Shown: positions 18,567 to 27,338 of the stretch, one piece after another
How the letters are laid out: each line of letters starts with the position of its first letter
Position numbering within the stretch: position 1 is the stretch's first letter
Source: Oscillatoria sp. CS-180
GTDB lineage: Bacteria > Cyanobacteriota > Cyanobacteriia > Phormidesmidales > Phormidesmidaceae
DNA: 64,000 nt
Direction of reading: 5' to 3'
Assembly (NCBI RefSeq): GCF_028330965.1
Contig: NZ_JAQMUB010000027.1
Location: 1-64,000, forward strand
Made by a program: the position numbers and the translations under genes
The notes under the pieces: model-generated
What the model was told of the DNA's origin: nothing
Database searches by the model: none
The model's input: the letters and a program-made list of their open reading frames with translations, nothing else

Positions 18567-19455
18567 GACTACGGGTCGTTTGACTCAGTCGTTTCTCGCT
18601 ATCCTCTTAATCATTTTTGGTGCAATAACCTGCCCTGGAGCGGCGATCGCCGCTCCAGATTTCTTACAAACTGGGATAAACGCCCTTCAACAACAGTCAT
18701 ACCCAACCGCCATTGAATATCTCACCAAAGCGACTCAGCAATCTGAGAACCTGGATAAGGTCTACGGTAGCCGCTGTCTGGCCTATTTACTGTTGAACAC
18801 TCCGCAGCTAGCCGAGCAAGATTGTTCCACTGCCCTAAATCTCAATTCTGATTATCCCAAAGCTTACTTCTACCGTGGCTTAGCTAGATATTGGTTAGCT
18901 CAATACGAATCAGCAATATCGGACTTTGCTCAACATTTAGAAAAACATCCTCAAGACGCACGAGCCTATTACAACAGCGGACTGGCTCAATTTGCTCAGA
19001 GCAATATTGGTGAAGCTATCCACAACTACAACATTGCTCTATCCTATTCGGCTGATCTCAATAGAATCGAGCTATCTAACCTGTACAACGATTTAGGTGT
19101 GGCTTACCTCGCAACGGCTCAGACTGATGTTGCGCTCGTCATCTTAGACAAAGCGATCGCTTTGGATTCAGAAGACCCACGAGCTTACTTCAATCGAGGC
19201 TGTATTTGTCATCACCGAGGAGACTATGGGGCTGCGCTCGAAGATTTTGACCAGGCCCTGATGCTTGATCCTGCACAGGCAGAGACATATCTCAATCGAA
19301 GTCTGAGTAAGCAGCGGCTAGGGGATAGTGCAGGGGCGATCGCCGATCTCGAAGCCGCCATTGAAACATTTCAAGTCCAGGACGATTGGTCTAATTATTA
19401 TCGGGCAAAGCAGCGCCTACAGTATTTGAAGCAGCCACAGAGCGCAATTGGCTAA
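18535..19455 (+). CDS. Exported TPR-repeat protein
   Basis: Up to 306 residues. A hydrophobic signal segment ([14 protein letters not shown]...AIAA) is followed by five or six TPR units, for example [60 protein letters not shown] and [23 protein letters not shown] proteins serve as scaffolds in the thylakoid or periplasm. The ATG at 18535 lies inside petJ (32-base overlap). A TTG at 18580, 14 bases after the petJ stop, would begin directly at the signal peptide and is a serious alternative. Either way the gene appears coupled to petJ. Confidence 0.8.
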   Translation: MYLDKLKQVGRTTGRLTQSFLAILLIIFGAITCPGAAIAAPDFLQTGINALQQQSYPTAIEYLTKATQQSENLDKVYGSRCLAYLLLNTPQLAEQDCSTALNLNSDYPKAYFYRGLARYWLAQYESAISDFAQHLEKHPQDARAYYNSGLAQFAQSNIGEAIHNYNIALSYSADLNRIELSNLYNDLGVAYLATAQTDVALVILDKAIALDSEDPRAYFNRGCICHHRGDYGAALEDFDQALMLDPAQAETYLNRSLSKQRLGDSAGAIADLEAAIETFQVQDDWSNYYRAKQRLQYLKQPQSAIG

Positions 19456-19491
19456 CGCCCGCCCCCTCACCCCTTCAGCAGAAACGTCATC

Positions 19492-20589
19492 CTAACAGCG
19501 CTGGTACTGTTGGGTTCCTGGTACGCTGCTAACGAGACCCATCAATTCAAGGTGCGTGAGGGCACTCAAAATATCCCCAGTAGACTGATCGCTGACCTGC
19601 TGGACGATCGCATCCAGCGATCGCGCCTCCATCCCCAGTGCCTGAAACACCTCCAGCAGATGAGGCTCCAGCTCTGGCAGCTCAGGAGTTGACGATACCT
19701 GGATCACCGGAATCTTACCTAACGCGGTAATTAGAGTATTCTCATCAAGGACAATCTGAGCGCCCTGACTGAGAAGCTCCAAACAGCCGTAGCAGCACTG
19801 ATTATCAAGCGTTCCTGGTAAGGCAAACACATCGCGTCCATAGTCATTCGCAAGTCGAGCCGTGATGAGCGCCCCGGATTTTAGAGGGGCCTCCATCACC
19901 AAGGTTGCTCGGCTCAAGCCTGCAATGATGCGATTGCGGCGGGGAAAGTGAATACGCTCAGGCTGAGTACCCGGAGGATGTTCGCTGAGTAACAGGCCGG
20001 AACGCGCGATCGCTTGTTGCAGGTCGCGATTGCGGTAGGGATACGCAATGTTAACTCCGGTCCCCAGTACCGCGATTGTCTGCCCATTCTCCTCCAGACA
20101 GCTCCGGTGGGCTTCTCGGTCAATTCCCGCAGCCAACCCCGAAATAATTAAAAACCCAGCCCGACTGATTGTCCTCGTAATGCGTCGCGTCCAGCGTTTC
20201 CCATAGTCCGATGGAACCCGGGTCCCCACAACTCCCACCCCAGGCAAGTGCTGACAGGCGGAGAGCAAGCTGACATCGCCGTGATAGTACAACACGGGAG
20301 GCGGATCTGGAATGTCGTACAGCAGCTCCGGATAAGCATCATCCGCAGGTGTCAAAAAAGGACTCTCTTGCTCAAGTATTTCAGTGAGGTTGACTGTCCG
20401 GCGATGCTGGGCGATCGCCTGCGCTAATCTAACCCCAATGCCCTCCACTTGCTCCAGCTGCTCCGGTGCAGCTTCCCATGCAGCAGCTAAAGATCCGAAG
20501 TGAGTCGCTAGCCGCTTTTGCAAGATTGGCCCCAATCCGCGAACTTGGCTCCAGGCAAACCAAAAGACCCTTTCTTCCAATCGTGACAC
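19492..20589 (-). CDS. dprA: DNA-processing protein DprA
   Basis: A 365-residue single-strand DNA-binding protein that loads RecA during natural transformation. It has an N-terminal helix-hairpin-helix region (LEQVEGIGVRLAQAIAQH), then the Rossmann-like DprA core with GVVGTRVPSDYG, ISGLAAGIDREAH, the phosphate-contact LPGTLD and a C-terminal winged-helix segment. Length is normal. Start is GTG 20589. No other competence gene is nearby. Confidence 0.95.
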   Translation of the reverse strand: MSRLEERVFWFAWSQVRGLGPILQKRLATHFGSLAAAWEAAPEQLEQVEGIGVRLAQAIAQHRRTVNLTEILEQESPFLTPADDAYPELLYDIPDPPPVLYYHGDVSLLSACQHLPGVGVVGTRVPSDYGKRWTRRITRTISRAGFLIISGLAAGIDREAHRSCLEENGQTIAVLGTGVNIAYPYRNRDLQQAIARSGLLLSEHPPGTQPERIHFPRRNRIIAGLSRATLVMEAPLKSGALITARLANDYGRDVFALPGTLDNQCCYGCLELLSQGAQIVLDENTLITALGKIPVIQVSSTPELPELEPHLLEVFQALGMEARSLDAIVQQVSDQSTGDILSALTHLELMGLVSSVPGTQQYQRC

Positions 20590-20651
20590 CCCCCAAAGGC
20601 CAACCCTGACGCTCTAGGATGCCCGACGGGACTTGAGCATGTATCAGAGGA

Positions 20652-21326
20652 TCAGGACGCTGTGGAAGCCTGTTGGCGCTGCTGTTCTAAATAGTCAAAT
20701 ACACTCTTGTCACCAATATCAGGAGGAATCGGCTGGATCACTTTACGCAGGGCGAAAACAGCAAAGTTAATGGCCCAGACAGCCAGCAAGATGACTTTCC
20801 AAGGGTCTGGCAGAAAACCAAACAGATGTCCCAACAGTAGAAACGGCACGATGGGCGTCAGGACTTTCGTCTCTAAACGGTTGAAACAGAAAGCCTCCTT
20901 GAAATAGATGCCTGTCAAGGCAGCAAAGGTGAACCCAACGCCCCATAAAGACTGCGGCTGTTCATAGAGGGTGACCGCAAACGGCTGAGGTGAGAAATGA
21001 GCGATCGCCAGAGATGCCACTCCCCCAATGAGCCAGAGGACTTGGAGAAGTCGATGCAGAGGACGGAGGTAAATATGAATTTTGAGTAGACTCAATCCGA
21101 GTGCTAACCAAAACACAGTGTAGAGCACGCTGATACTCTGAACGACCCAAGGTAGGTCGCCTCGCCAGAGAATACCGACGGTGCCTAGCGTAAAGCTCAA
21201 GGCGGCGATCGCCAACCCAACTCGATAGACAACAACCTCTTGGCGATCGTGCGGTTCTATGGTGAACGGCCCGAACTGCCCTTGATAGACCATCGGATCT
21301 TGCTCAAAGTCAACGCTTGCAGTCAT
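20652..21326 (-). CDS. DUF2301 integral membrane protein
   Basis: A 224-residue protein with about six or seven hydrophobic segments between residues 30 and 195 (for example VVVYRVGLAIAALSFTLGTV and ILLAVWAINFAVFALRKV) and a short soluble tail with VFDYLEQQ. It resembles the conserved cyanobacterial DUF2301 family, whose function is not known. It is downstream of the NAGPA-like gene on the same strand but 94 bases away, so operon membership is uncertain. Confidence 0.75.
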   Translation of the reverse strand: MTASVDFEQDPMVYQGQFGPFTIEPHDRQEVVVYRVGLAIAALSFTLGTVGILWRGDLPWVVQSISVLYTVFWLALGLSLLKIHIYLRPLHRLLQVLWLIGGVASLAIAHFSPQPFAVTLYEQPQSLWGVGFTFAALTGIYFKEAFCFNRLETKVLTPIVPFLLLGHLFGFLPDPWKVILLAVWAINFAVFALRKVIQPIPPDIGDKSVFDYLEQQRQQASTAS

Positions 21327-21420
21327 GGCTTGCAGTCAGATTAAACGCTTTTGCTTCTAGGCTACCGCACCCAGCTAGAGATGAATTGTGGTGGGGAGAT
21401 GTTAACAATAGGATCGCATT

Positions 21421-22359
21421 TCAAGGACGAGAGACGAAAAGTATTGACTTGATAGGGCGTTCGATCTCGTTTCCCTCGGCGTCCAAACGACCCAGATAGG
21501 TCGTGCCGTCGAAATAAAGACCTGTGGAGCTGCCGCCATCTAGATTGAGGGCCTTCTCAACCCCCAAACTAGCGAGAAAGTCTGCCATGCCTTGAAGATT
21601 AAGGCCGCTGGGAGCGTCTGCGGTGGGGAATTGGGCGGCGATCGCTAGCACCACGCTACCGTCTGGCTTAATGCCAATAGCTGAGCGAGCGTTGGGAGTC
21701 CGACTCCCCAAAACATCTCTAACCACCTCACCGGAGTCATTCCTATCTAGAAACCCCTCCTCATATCCTGTCATTGAGGGAAGCAGTTGAGGACCTGCGC
21801 CAATCGCGTCTGCCAAAACGCAGTCACTGGGCACGGAAGCATCATGAAACGCGATGTCATAACGGGTAGCGTCTCCACAGGTGTAAATGCGGAACTCAGA
21901 GCGGTTCAAAATGCTGGACAGGTAAGGTTGCAAATCTGGGTTGTCGATGAGGCGACGATTGTCATGGGGGTCTGCCACGATAGTGCCGGCAAGGGTGATG
22001 TAGGAGGTTGTGAGGCCATTTTGAGGATCAAAGAATCCAGCGTTGATGGCTGCGATCGCACCGTCTCGCTCAGCCATATCCCGCAGCGTCATGAGCGCAT
22101 CTGTCATCGCAACCCCCACTTGGAAACCTCCGTCAGGTGGCACGGTTACCACATGGACCAGGCTATGAGTAAGCGTATGGGTGCTATAGGTGAGTTCGGT
22201 AGCTTGAACCTCAGAAGTAGGCTGCACCAACGCTTCCGCAGACACATCAGACTCAGCTGTTCCTATTTGTGGCTCTACAGGTAACTCCAACGAGGTCTTC
22301 AGCGTGCAGCCACTCAATAGCCCTATTCCAACAGCAGCAGCCAGTCGAGTCCAATTCAC
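21421..22359 (-). CDS. Phosphodiester glycosidase (NAGPA-like) lipoprotein
   Basis: 312 residues. The N-terminus carries a lipobox (GLLSGC), so this is a probable membrane-anchored lipoprotein. The catalytic-type region has AINAGFF near 105, then SAIGIKPDGSVVLAI and the conserved LNLDGGSSTGLYFDG near 280. These are hallmarks of the phosphodiester glycosidase family (human uncovering enzyme, bacterial DUF2233/YigE-like proteins), which act on sugar-1-phosphate diesters. The target in bacteria is presumably a wall or surface glycan. Start is GTG 22359. Confidence 0.85.
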   Translation of the reverse strand: MNWTRLAAAVGIGLLSGCTLKTSLELPVEPQIGTAESDVSAEALVQPTSEVQATELTYSTHTLTHSLVHVVTVPPDGGFQVGVAMTDALMTLRDMAERDGAIAAINAGFFDPQNGLTTSYITLAGTIVADPHDNRRLIDNPDLQPYLSSILNRSEFRIYTCGDATRYDIAFHDASVPSDCVLADAIGAGPQLLPSMTGYEEGFLDRNDSGEVVRDVLGSRTPNARSAIGIKPDGSVVLAIAAQFPTADAPSGLNLQGMADFLASLGVEKALNLDGGSSTGLYFDGTTYLGRLDAEGNEIERPIKSILFVSRP

Positions 22360-22796
22360 GCTTTGGCAATCTCCTATTTAGGCAGTCCAGTTCCTTGCTA
22401 CTCAGTTTAGAAGACCCAATTTTAATAAAGCTTACAGCGATTACACCCCCCACCCCACTTCCTACTCCCTCCCACTCCCCACTCCTTAGGAACGGGAACG
22501 TATTTAAGTATCAACTTTGAACTTTGGATTCGCCGATGACTCAATCATTCAAAACTCAAAACTGAGAACTTAAAATTCATTCCTTACTCTTCCCTCCCTT
22601 CAGACTGTACCTAAGCAACACGACTAACCTGTCTCCAGCAGTTCGGTCATTCCACTGCTTTGCTCAAAATGTGCTCGCGGCATATCCTTTAAGATCTGTG
22701 TAGACAAGACGGCCAGGTTTGGTCTATGTCTAGACTGCAAAACCGTGGAGGTCTTGAGTCTGTCTTGTCATTCAATAGCGACATTGAGAAGAGAAC
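22360..22796. other. Intergenic region with low-complexity tracts
   Basis: 437 bases between divergent genes. A pyrimidine-rich stretch (about 22444-22490) and A/T-rich words such as CAAAACTCAAAACTGAGAAC near 22550 resemble degenerate intergenic filler common in cyanobacterial genomes. The last 60 bases presumably hold the promoter of the small gene at 22797. No gene is seen. Confidence 0.4.
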
Positions 22797-23003
22797 ATGG
22801 AAACTGTTAATTGCGCTGAGGTCTGTAAGGAAGGCTGCGTTCTGGGTGATAAGTGCCCCAACTTGGAGTACAAGGAGCAGGCATCTAAGTTTATTGAGGA
22901 GACTTCTTTGGATCAGATGCTATCGATGGCTGACGAAGCTGTCCGCCGAAAGATTATGGAACGGGCGTCTCAACCGCCGAAGTGGGTGTTGCCGGAGGAT
23001 TAA
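22797..23003 (+). CDS. Small Cys-containing conserved-type protein
   Basis: 68 residues with a Cys-rich start (Cys6, Cys10, Cys14 and Cys20 in NCAEVCKEGCVLGDKCPN), then an acidic helix with SLDQMLSMADEAVRRKIMER. The regular cysteine spacing could bind a metal or an Fe-S cluster; this is inference. It looks like a short conserved cyanobacterial hypothetical protein, but I cannot name a family. A GAGAAGAG ribosome-binding site sits six bases before the ATG and supports this frame over the longer overlapping one starting at 22726. Confidence 0.7.
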   Translation: METVNCAEVCKEGCVLGDKCPNLEYKEQASKFIEETSLDQMLSMADEAVRRKIMERASQPPKWVLPED

Positions 23004-23109
23004 GGCAAAGGCTGAATGGTCTTCCTAAGTTCTGGACCTTGAGAGAGGTCGTCCTTTGGAGGTATGGGGTCGTAAGGCGAAGCGGTTGGAGATGGGATTT
23101 AAGGGTTGC

Positions 23110-23167
23110 TTGGGGGCATTTCGATTGCCCCCAAACCCCATCGACCAGGACAAATCCGCTGTCCTGG
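23110..23167. repeat. Twin perfect hairpins between convergent genes
   Basis: The first stem is TTGGGGGCA (23110-23118) with TGCCCCCAA (23126-23134), loop of seven. The second is CCAGGACA (23145-23152) with TGTCCTGG (23160-23167), loop of seven. They are ten bases apart. No T-run follows, so a REP-like palindromic element is at least as likely as a terminator. Confidence 0.6.
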
Positions 23168-23256
23168 ACCTCGCGGAAGAGGTTTCTTGTTGGGGAAATC
23201 AAGGGCGCACTTTTGCAAAGTTCCGTTCTTCTTTCAATAGTCTGAAAGAGCAATGC

Positions 23257-24036
23257 CTAAATCGCGATTTCTTCGATTTCGTCTAGGCTGGGAAGTTTAA
23301 TGCTGTCGGACGATCGCGCTTCTCCTCGCTGACATCGGATAGCAAAGGGACAGGCATCACAGCGGGGGCTGTCCAAAGGGACTTGGGGAAAGGGTTTGTT
23401 GGATTCGAGTAGCTGCGTGAGCTGATGGGTCAGTCGTTCGATGTCCTGAGACGTCTGCTGATGGATAGCGTTTGAGTAGGGAATGTAGACTTTCTGTGGA
23501 TCTTGGGTTTGTGCGTTGGGGGTCTCAGCTCGGACGAACCAGTAGGTCATGGAGACTTGGCTGGGGACGTAGTTTGTGGATTCAACTAAGACGTAAAGGT
23601 AGAGGCGAGTTTGCCAGTCTTGCTGTAAGAATGGCAGGCTGCGAGGTCGGAGATAGGTCTTCCAATCAATAATCTCGGCGTGGTCGTCCCACTGCCGCAG
23701 CAGGTCATAGACAACAGTGAACCAATAGTTATTGAATGTGAGCGATCGCTCGTGCTCGCTTTGGCGAAAGGTTTCTCCCCTGGTGTCAAAGAGTTCGGGA
23801 GCTTTGGCAATAAGTTTTTGCAGGCAGGTTTGCAGCTCCTCATCATGGGAAAGGACCGGATCAATCGGCAGCCCCATTTCCCGCTGCTGCATGAGCAGGT
23901 GGAAGCGATCGCCCCATTTTTGCCCTTCCATGAGAGCGGGAGAAGCTGGGACCGACAGCGACTCTAGAATGGTGTGCTGGAATCGGCGGGGACAATACTC
24001 CAGCAGCGTCAGCTGTCCCTGAGAGAGTCGCAGCAA
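23257..24036 (-). CDS. PD-(D/E)XK nuclease with Fe-S-type cysteines (Cas4/RecB-like)
   Basis: 259 residues. Nuclease elements are His46 (GDRFHLL), Asp111 (VVYDLL), Asp124-Trp-Lys126 (EIIDWKTY) and Gln142 (WQTRLYLYVL), the pattern of RecB/Cas4-like exonucleases. Four cysteines, Cys15 (EYCPRRF) and Cys226, 229 and 235 (CDACPFAIRC), fit the 4Fe-4S staple of Cas4 and AddB. No CRISPR array or cas gene is present in the window, so a DNA repair role is more likely. It starts six bases after tldD and should be co-transcribed with it. Confidence 0.85.
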   Translation of the reverse strand: MLRLSQGQLTLLEYCPRRFQHTILESLSVPASPALMEGQKWGDRFHLLMQQREMGLPIDPVLSHDEELQTCLQKLIAKAPELFDTRGETFRQSEHERSLTFNNYWFTVVYDLLRQWDDHAEIIDWKTYLRPRSLPFLQQDWQTRLYLYVLVESTNYVPSQVSMTYWFVRAETPNAQTQDPQKVYIPYSNAIHQQTSQDIERLTHQLTQLLESNKPFPQVPLDSPRCDACPFAIRCQRGEARSSDSIKLPSLDEIEEIAI

Positions 24037-24042
24037 CGGCTT

Positions 24043-25437
24043 CTAAGCCTCCCCGCCTACAACGACGTTGCGAATACGAAGGCTGGGACCACCACAGCCC
24101 ACAGGCAGACCACTTTGTCCACCCTTGCCACAGCCGCCCGATTCATCCCAATCAAAATCATCACCAATACCTTCAATGTCTGCCAGCGTGCGAAAAACAT
24201 TGCCAGAAAGAGTAACGTCGCGCACGGGCTCAGCTAACTCTCCGTTGCGAATCATCCAGGCTTCCCCTGCCGTAAACGTGAACATTTCGCCATTGGTCAT
24301 GCCGCCCAGCCAGTTCTTGGCATAGACCCCTTCTTTGATACCCGAAAATAAGTCAGCAGCAGGAGTATCGCCTCTACCAATCCAAGTATTGGTCATGCGA
24401 ACTAAAGGGGGATAGTGGTAGCTGAGACAGCGAGCATTTCCAGTGGGCTTCTCGTCCAGCTTTCCTGCGGTTTCGCGAGAGTGGAGTCTGCCCACTAAAA
24501 CTCCGTCTTGAATCAACTGCGTTGTGGTTGCGGGCACACCTTCGTCGTCATATTCATAGCTGCCACGATGCCCCGTTAGGGAGGCACCATCAAAAATCTG
24601 CAAGCTGCTGGGACCAAATCGCCTCCCTAGGGTCATCACCTCTAGCAGGTCGGGATTCTCATAGGCCATGTCTGCCTCAGATAGGTGACCAAAAGCTTCA
24701 TGAACGAACAATCCCGTCAGGATGGGATCAATAACCACTTGATAGGTTTTGCCTTTCACTGGCGGCAGTGCTAACGCAGCAATGGCTCTCTGAGCCGCAT
24801 TGCGAACCTGATCGTCGAGATTCTCCAGATCTTCAAAGGCGTTGCGTGAGCCGTTGGTTTCCCGCCCAGTTTGCACCGTTTCCCCGTTTCGAGCAGTTGC
24901 CGCTAGACGAATTTCCATGTCTGACCAGCTCTGCTCAATTTGAGTGCCCTCCGACGTGACAAGCAGAATGTGCTGAGTGACGTCGTTGTAGTGGACTGAG
25001 GTGGTAGCAATGCGATCGTCTACGCTTTGCAGAATGTCATCGTAGTGAGTACAGAGATCTTTTTTCTGGGTCAGAGAAATGTCCCGTGGGCTGCTACCGG
25101 TCATCGCGAAGTGGTAGCAGGTCTGAATTGGGTCGATCGCCGCTAGCAGCGTTTCGTCATCGCCCACCAACTGAGCCGCCAGGATAGCGCCTTCAATATG
25201 TTTTGCCAGTCCTTCTAGCTCATTGAAGCTGGCGAATCCCCAACCTCCCCGATGACAGACCCTCACTTGCCCCCCCAACGAAATGCCTTCGCTAAGCGTT
25301 TCGACTTTGCTGCCGCGTAGAAGAATGTCGGTGCCCTCAGATTCCTCAAGCCGAACCGCCAGAAAATCGACGCGATCGCGATATTGGTTGACCAAATCGA
25401 GAATTTGGTCGGTGTAACGGTCAAAAGGACGTGACAT
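24043..25437 (-). CDS. tldD: Metalloprotease TldD
   Basis: 464 residues of the TldD/PmbA family. The zinc motif HExxxH is HEAFGH near residue 247, followed by SEADMAYENPD; the C-terminus has the conserved GNVFRTLADIEGIG and GKGGQSGLPVG segments. In E. coli TldD pairs with TldE to degrade unfolded peptides and mature microcins. A TldE/PmbA partner is not in this window. It heads a two-gene unit with the nuclease at 23257-24036. Confidence 0.95.
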   Translation of the reverse strand: MSRPFDRYTDQILDLVNQYRDRVDFLAVRLEESEGTDILLRGSKVETLSEGISLGGQVRVCHRGGWGFASFNELEGLAKHIEGAILAAQLVGDDETLLAAIDPIQTCYHFAMTGSSPRDISLTQKKDLCTHYDDILQSVDDRIATTSVHYNDVTQHILLVTSEGTQIEQSWSDMEIRLAATARNGETVQTGRETNGSRNAFEDLENLDDQVRNAAQRAIAALALPPVKGKTYQVVIDPILTGLFVHEAFGHLSEADMAYENPDLLEVMTLGRRFGPSSLQIFDGASLTGHRGSYEYDDEGVPATTTQLIQDGVLVGRLHSRETAGKLDEKPTGNARCLSYHYPPLVRMTNTWIGRGDTPAADLFSGIKEGVYAKNWLGGMTNGEMFTFTAGEAWMIRNGELAEPVRDVTLSGNVFRTLADIEGIGDDFDWDESGGCGKGGQSGLPVGCGGPSLRIRNVVVGGEA

Positions 25438-25695
25438 CTCGGTTTCTCCTTCACGCTAATTACCGCATCGGGCGGTGGCCTTTGCCATAACTCATCCCAT
25501 CATTCAACCTTGTTGGCTTGTTTTACCGCAAGTGACCCAGCCCTATCACGAGCTTTTGAGTTAAAGATTGACCAAAACTATAACTATTGTGCCGCTTAGC
25601 AGCAAAACCGGAGGATAAGTAAGCGAGTAGTCTAGAATCACATCAGTCCTTTACCCTCATCCTTCTGCCTTTCACGAGTTGATACGCTATATCCC

Positions 25696-26280
25696 ATGTC
25701 TGGAGAACTTCAGTACTCTTTACCGCCCGCTATTCGCCGCATTTCGGGGGCTTTTCGCCGATTTGGGTGGATTAGTTTTTGGACACAGCTGGTTTTGGGC
25801 GTGATTGCGAGTCTGGCCCTTATTTTTGCGATCGCCAGTCTCGCGGCTAGAGCGAATAGCACCCAAACCAATCCAGGGGCTGGAACAGGACTTTTCTTCA
25901 CAGCGATCGGGCAAGTCGGCGTTTTTGTTAGCGCATTTTGGGCCTATCGCTACACTCGCATGGGACGACAGCTCCGCAGCAAAAATGAGGCCAATCGTCC
26001 CAAACCCAAAGCGGCGATTCGCATTTTGCGACTGGGTCTCTTCGTCAGCTTAGGGGGAATGTTTATCACCCTACTCGGTTCTGGGGCGATCGTCGGCGCA
26101 CTGCTCGCCAAGGCACTTTCTCAACCGACAGGAGCGGTGCTTGGCGTTCCGGGCAGCGTGAGTCAGTTCGTGCAACCACTTGATATCTTCGTGATTCAGG
26201 CCAGTATCAATATTCTGCTAGCTCATTTCTTCGGCTTGGTGTTTACCCTATGGATTTTAAATACCTTAGATAATGTCTGA
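25696..26280 (+). CDS. DUF3611 membrane protein (Tic21/PIC1-type)
   Basis: A 194-residue protein with four hydrophobic segments (about 28-50, 70-88, 112-138 and 160-188), matching the DUF3611 family. The plant members, Tic21/PIC1, sit in the chloroplast inner envelope and have been linked to iron transport and protein import; a Synechocystis homologue has also been tied to iron uptake. Membership rests on fold and signature resemblance such as GWISFWTQLVLGVIASL. It is a single gene, divergent from tldD. Confidence 0.75.
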   Translation: MSGELQYSLPPAIRRISGAFRRFGWISFWTQLVLGVIASLALIFAIASLAARANSTQTNPGAGTGLFFTAIGQVGVFVSAFWAYRYTRMGRQLRSKNEANRPKPKAAIRILRLGLFVSLGGMFITLLGSGAIVGALLAKALSQPTGAVLGVPGSVSQFVQPLDIFVIQASINILLAHFFGLVFTLWILNTLDNV

Positions 26281-26552
26281 AGACAGAGTGTTGAAAAACC
26301 AAGAAAATTGCTGCGACTATCCAATTGACCACTCTAAAAGTGTAGCTTAGATTGTCAATCTAACGTTTCTCAAGGGGATTTGCTGAATTCAACCCTGACC
26401 GGATTGAGACGGAAAATTCCGGAAACTGATTGTTGAAATAGGTTGTGAATGAGGGGAATAGCTCAATTTTCCAGAAGAATTGCTGAACCTATCCCAGCGA
26501 AACTGACGCGAATGCTGTACGTGAGATGTCTTGTTCTCTATTGCTTTCAATT

Positions 26553-27314
26553 ATGCAAACTCCTTGGCTAAAATCCTTCAATACTTCTGCAAAGGCAACG
26601 AGTCGTTTATTTTGCTTTCCTTACGCAGGAGGAAGTTCCCAGATTTTTCGCACTTGGCCTAAGTACCTGCCCGATGAGATTGAGGTTGTGGCTGTGGAAT
26701 TGCCTGGGCGAGGCAGCCGTTTCAGAGAGGCTCCTTTCACAGACCTAGTTGCTTTGGTTCAAGCTCTATTGGATGTTTTGCCGCCATACCTCGACAAACC
26801 GTTCGCTTTTTTCGGCCATAGTATGGGCGGTCTGATTGCGTTTGAGTTAGCACAGCAGATGCAGCGATCGCCCAACCGCCCTTTCCACCTTATCGTGTCA
26901 GGTCACGCTGCCCCTCAGAATCCGCCTGTCAGACCGCCCATTCACGATTTACCTAAAGTCGAATTTATTGAACAGATTCGTCAGCTCAATGGGACCCCTA
27001 GCGAGCTACTCGACAGCCAAGAATTTCAGCAGCTTTTTCTCCCCGTTTTAAGAAGCGATTTCACGCTGTTAGAAACCTATCAATACCTCCCCAACCGTTC
27101 ACCGCTAGAAATACCGCTGACTGTTTTAGGAGGATTACAGGATCCCGATGTCAGCTGCGACGATCTACAAGATTGGCAAACGCAAACCCAAAAAGAGTTT
27201 TCAGCAATCTTGTTCACCGGCGACCATTTCTTCATTAACGCCGTTCAGCAGGACGTTTTGGAGACACTTGCAGAAATTCTACGCCCTGCATTAGCCATGG
27301 GGCGATCGCAATAA
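26553..27314 (+). CDS. Type II thioesterase (alpha/beta hydrolase)
   Basis: 253 residues. The nucleophile elbow is GHSMGG (Ser near 90), with Asp near 195 (GLQDPDVS) and His near 225 (TGDHFFIN). The N-terminal RLFCFPYAGGSS and PGRGSRF are hallmarks of the type II (TEII/GrsT-like) enzymes that clear misprimed carrier proteins in NRPS or PKS assembly lines. No such assembly line occurs anywhere in this window. ATG 26553 gives the typical short N-terminus; ATG 26526 would add nine residues. Confidence 0.87.
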   Translation: MQTPWLKSFNTSAKATSRLFCFPYAGGSSQIFRTWPKYLPDEIEVVAVELPGRGSRFREAPFTDLVALVQALLDVLPPYLDKPFAFFGHSMGGLIAFELAQQMQRSPNRPFHLIVSGHAAPQNPPVRPPIHDLPKVEFIEQIRQLNGTPSELLDSQEFQQLFLPVLRSDFTLLETYQYLPNRSPLEIPLTVLGGLQDPDVSCDDLQDWQTQTQKEFSAILFTGDHFFINAVQQDVLETLAEILRPALAMGRSQ

Positions 27315-27338
27315 GCCTGCACCTTATCCGTCATCCCA

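Noticed and set aside
22726-23028. Longer open frame overlapping the small Cys protein
   Set aside because: The frame at 22797 has a ribosome-binding site and regular cysteines; the longer frame is basic and patternless.
23257-24036. Cas4 as evidence for a CRISPR system
   Set aside because: No repeats, spacers or other cas genes occur in the window; stand-alone nucleases of this type are common.
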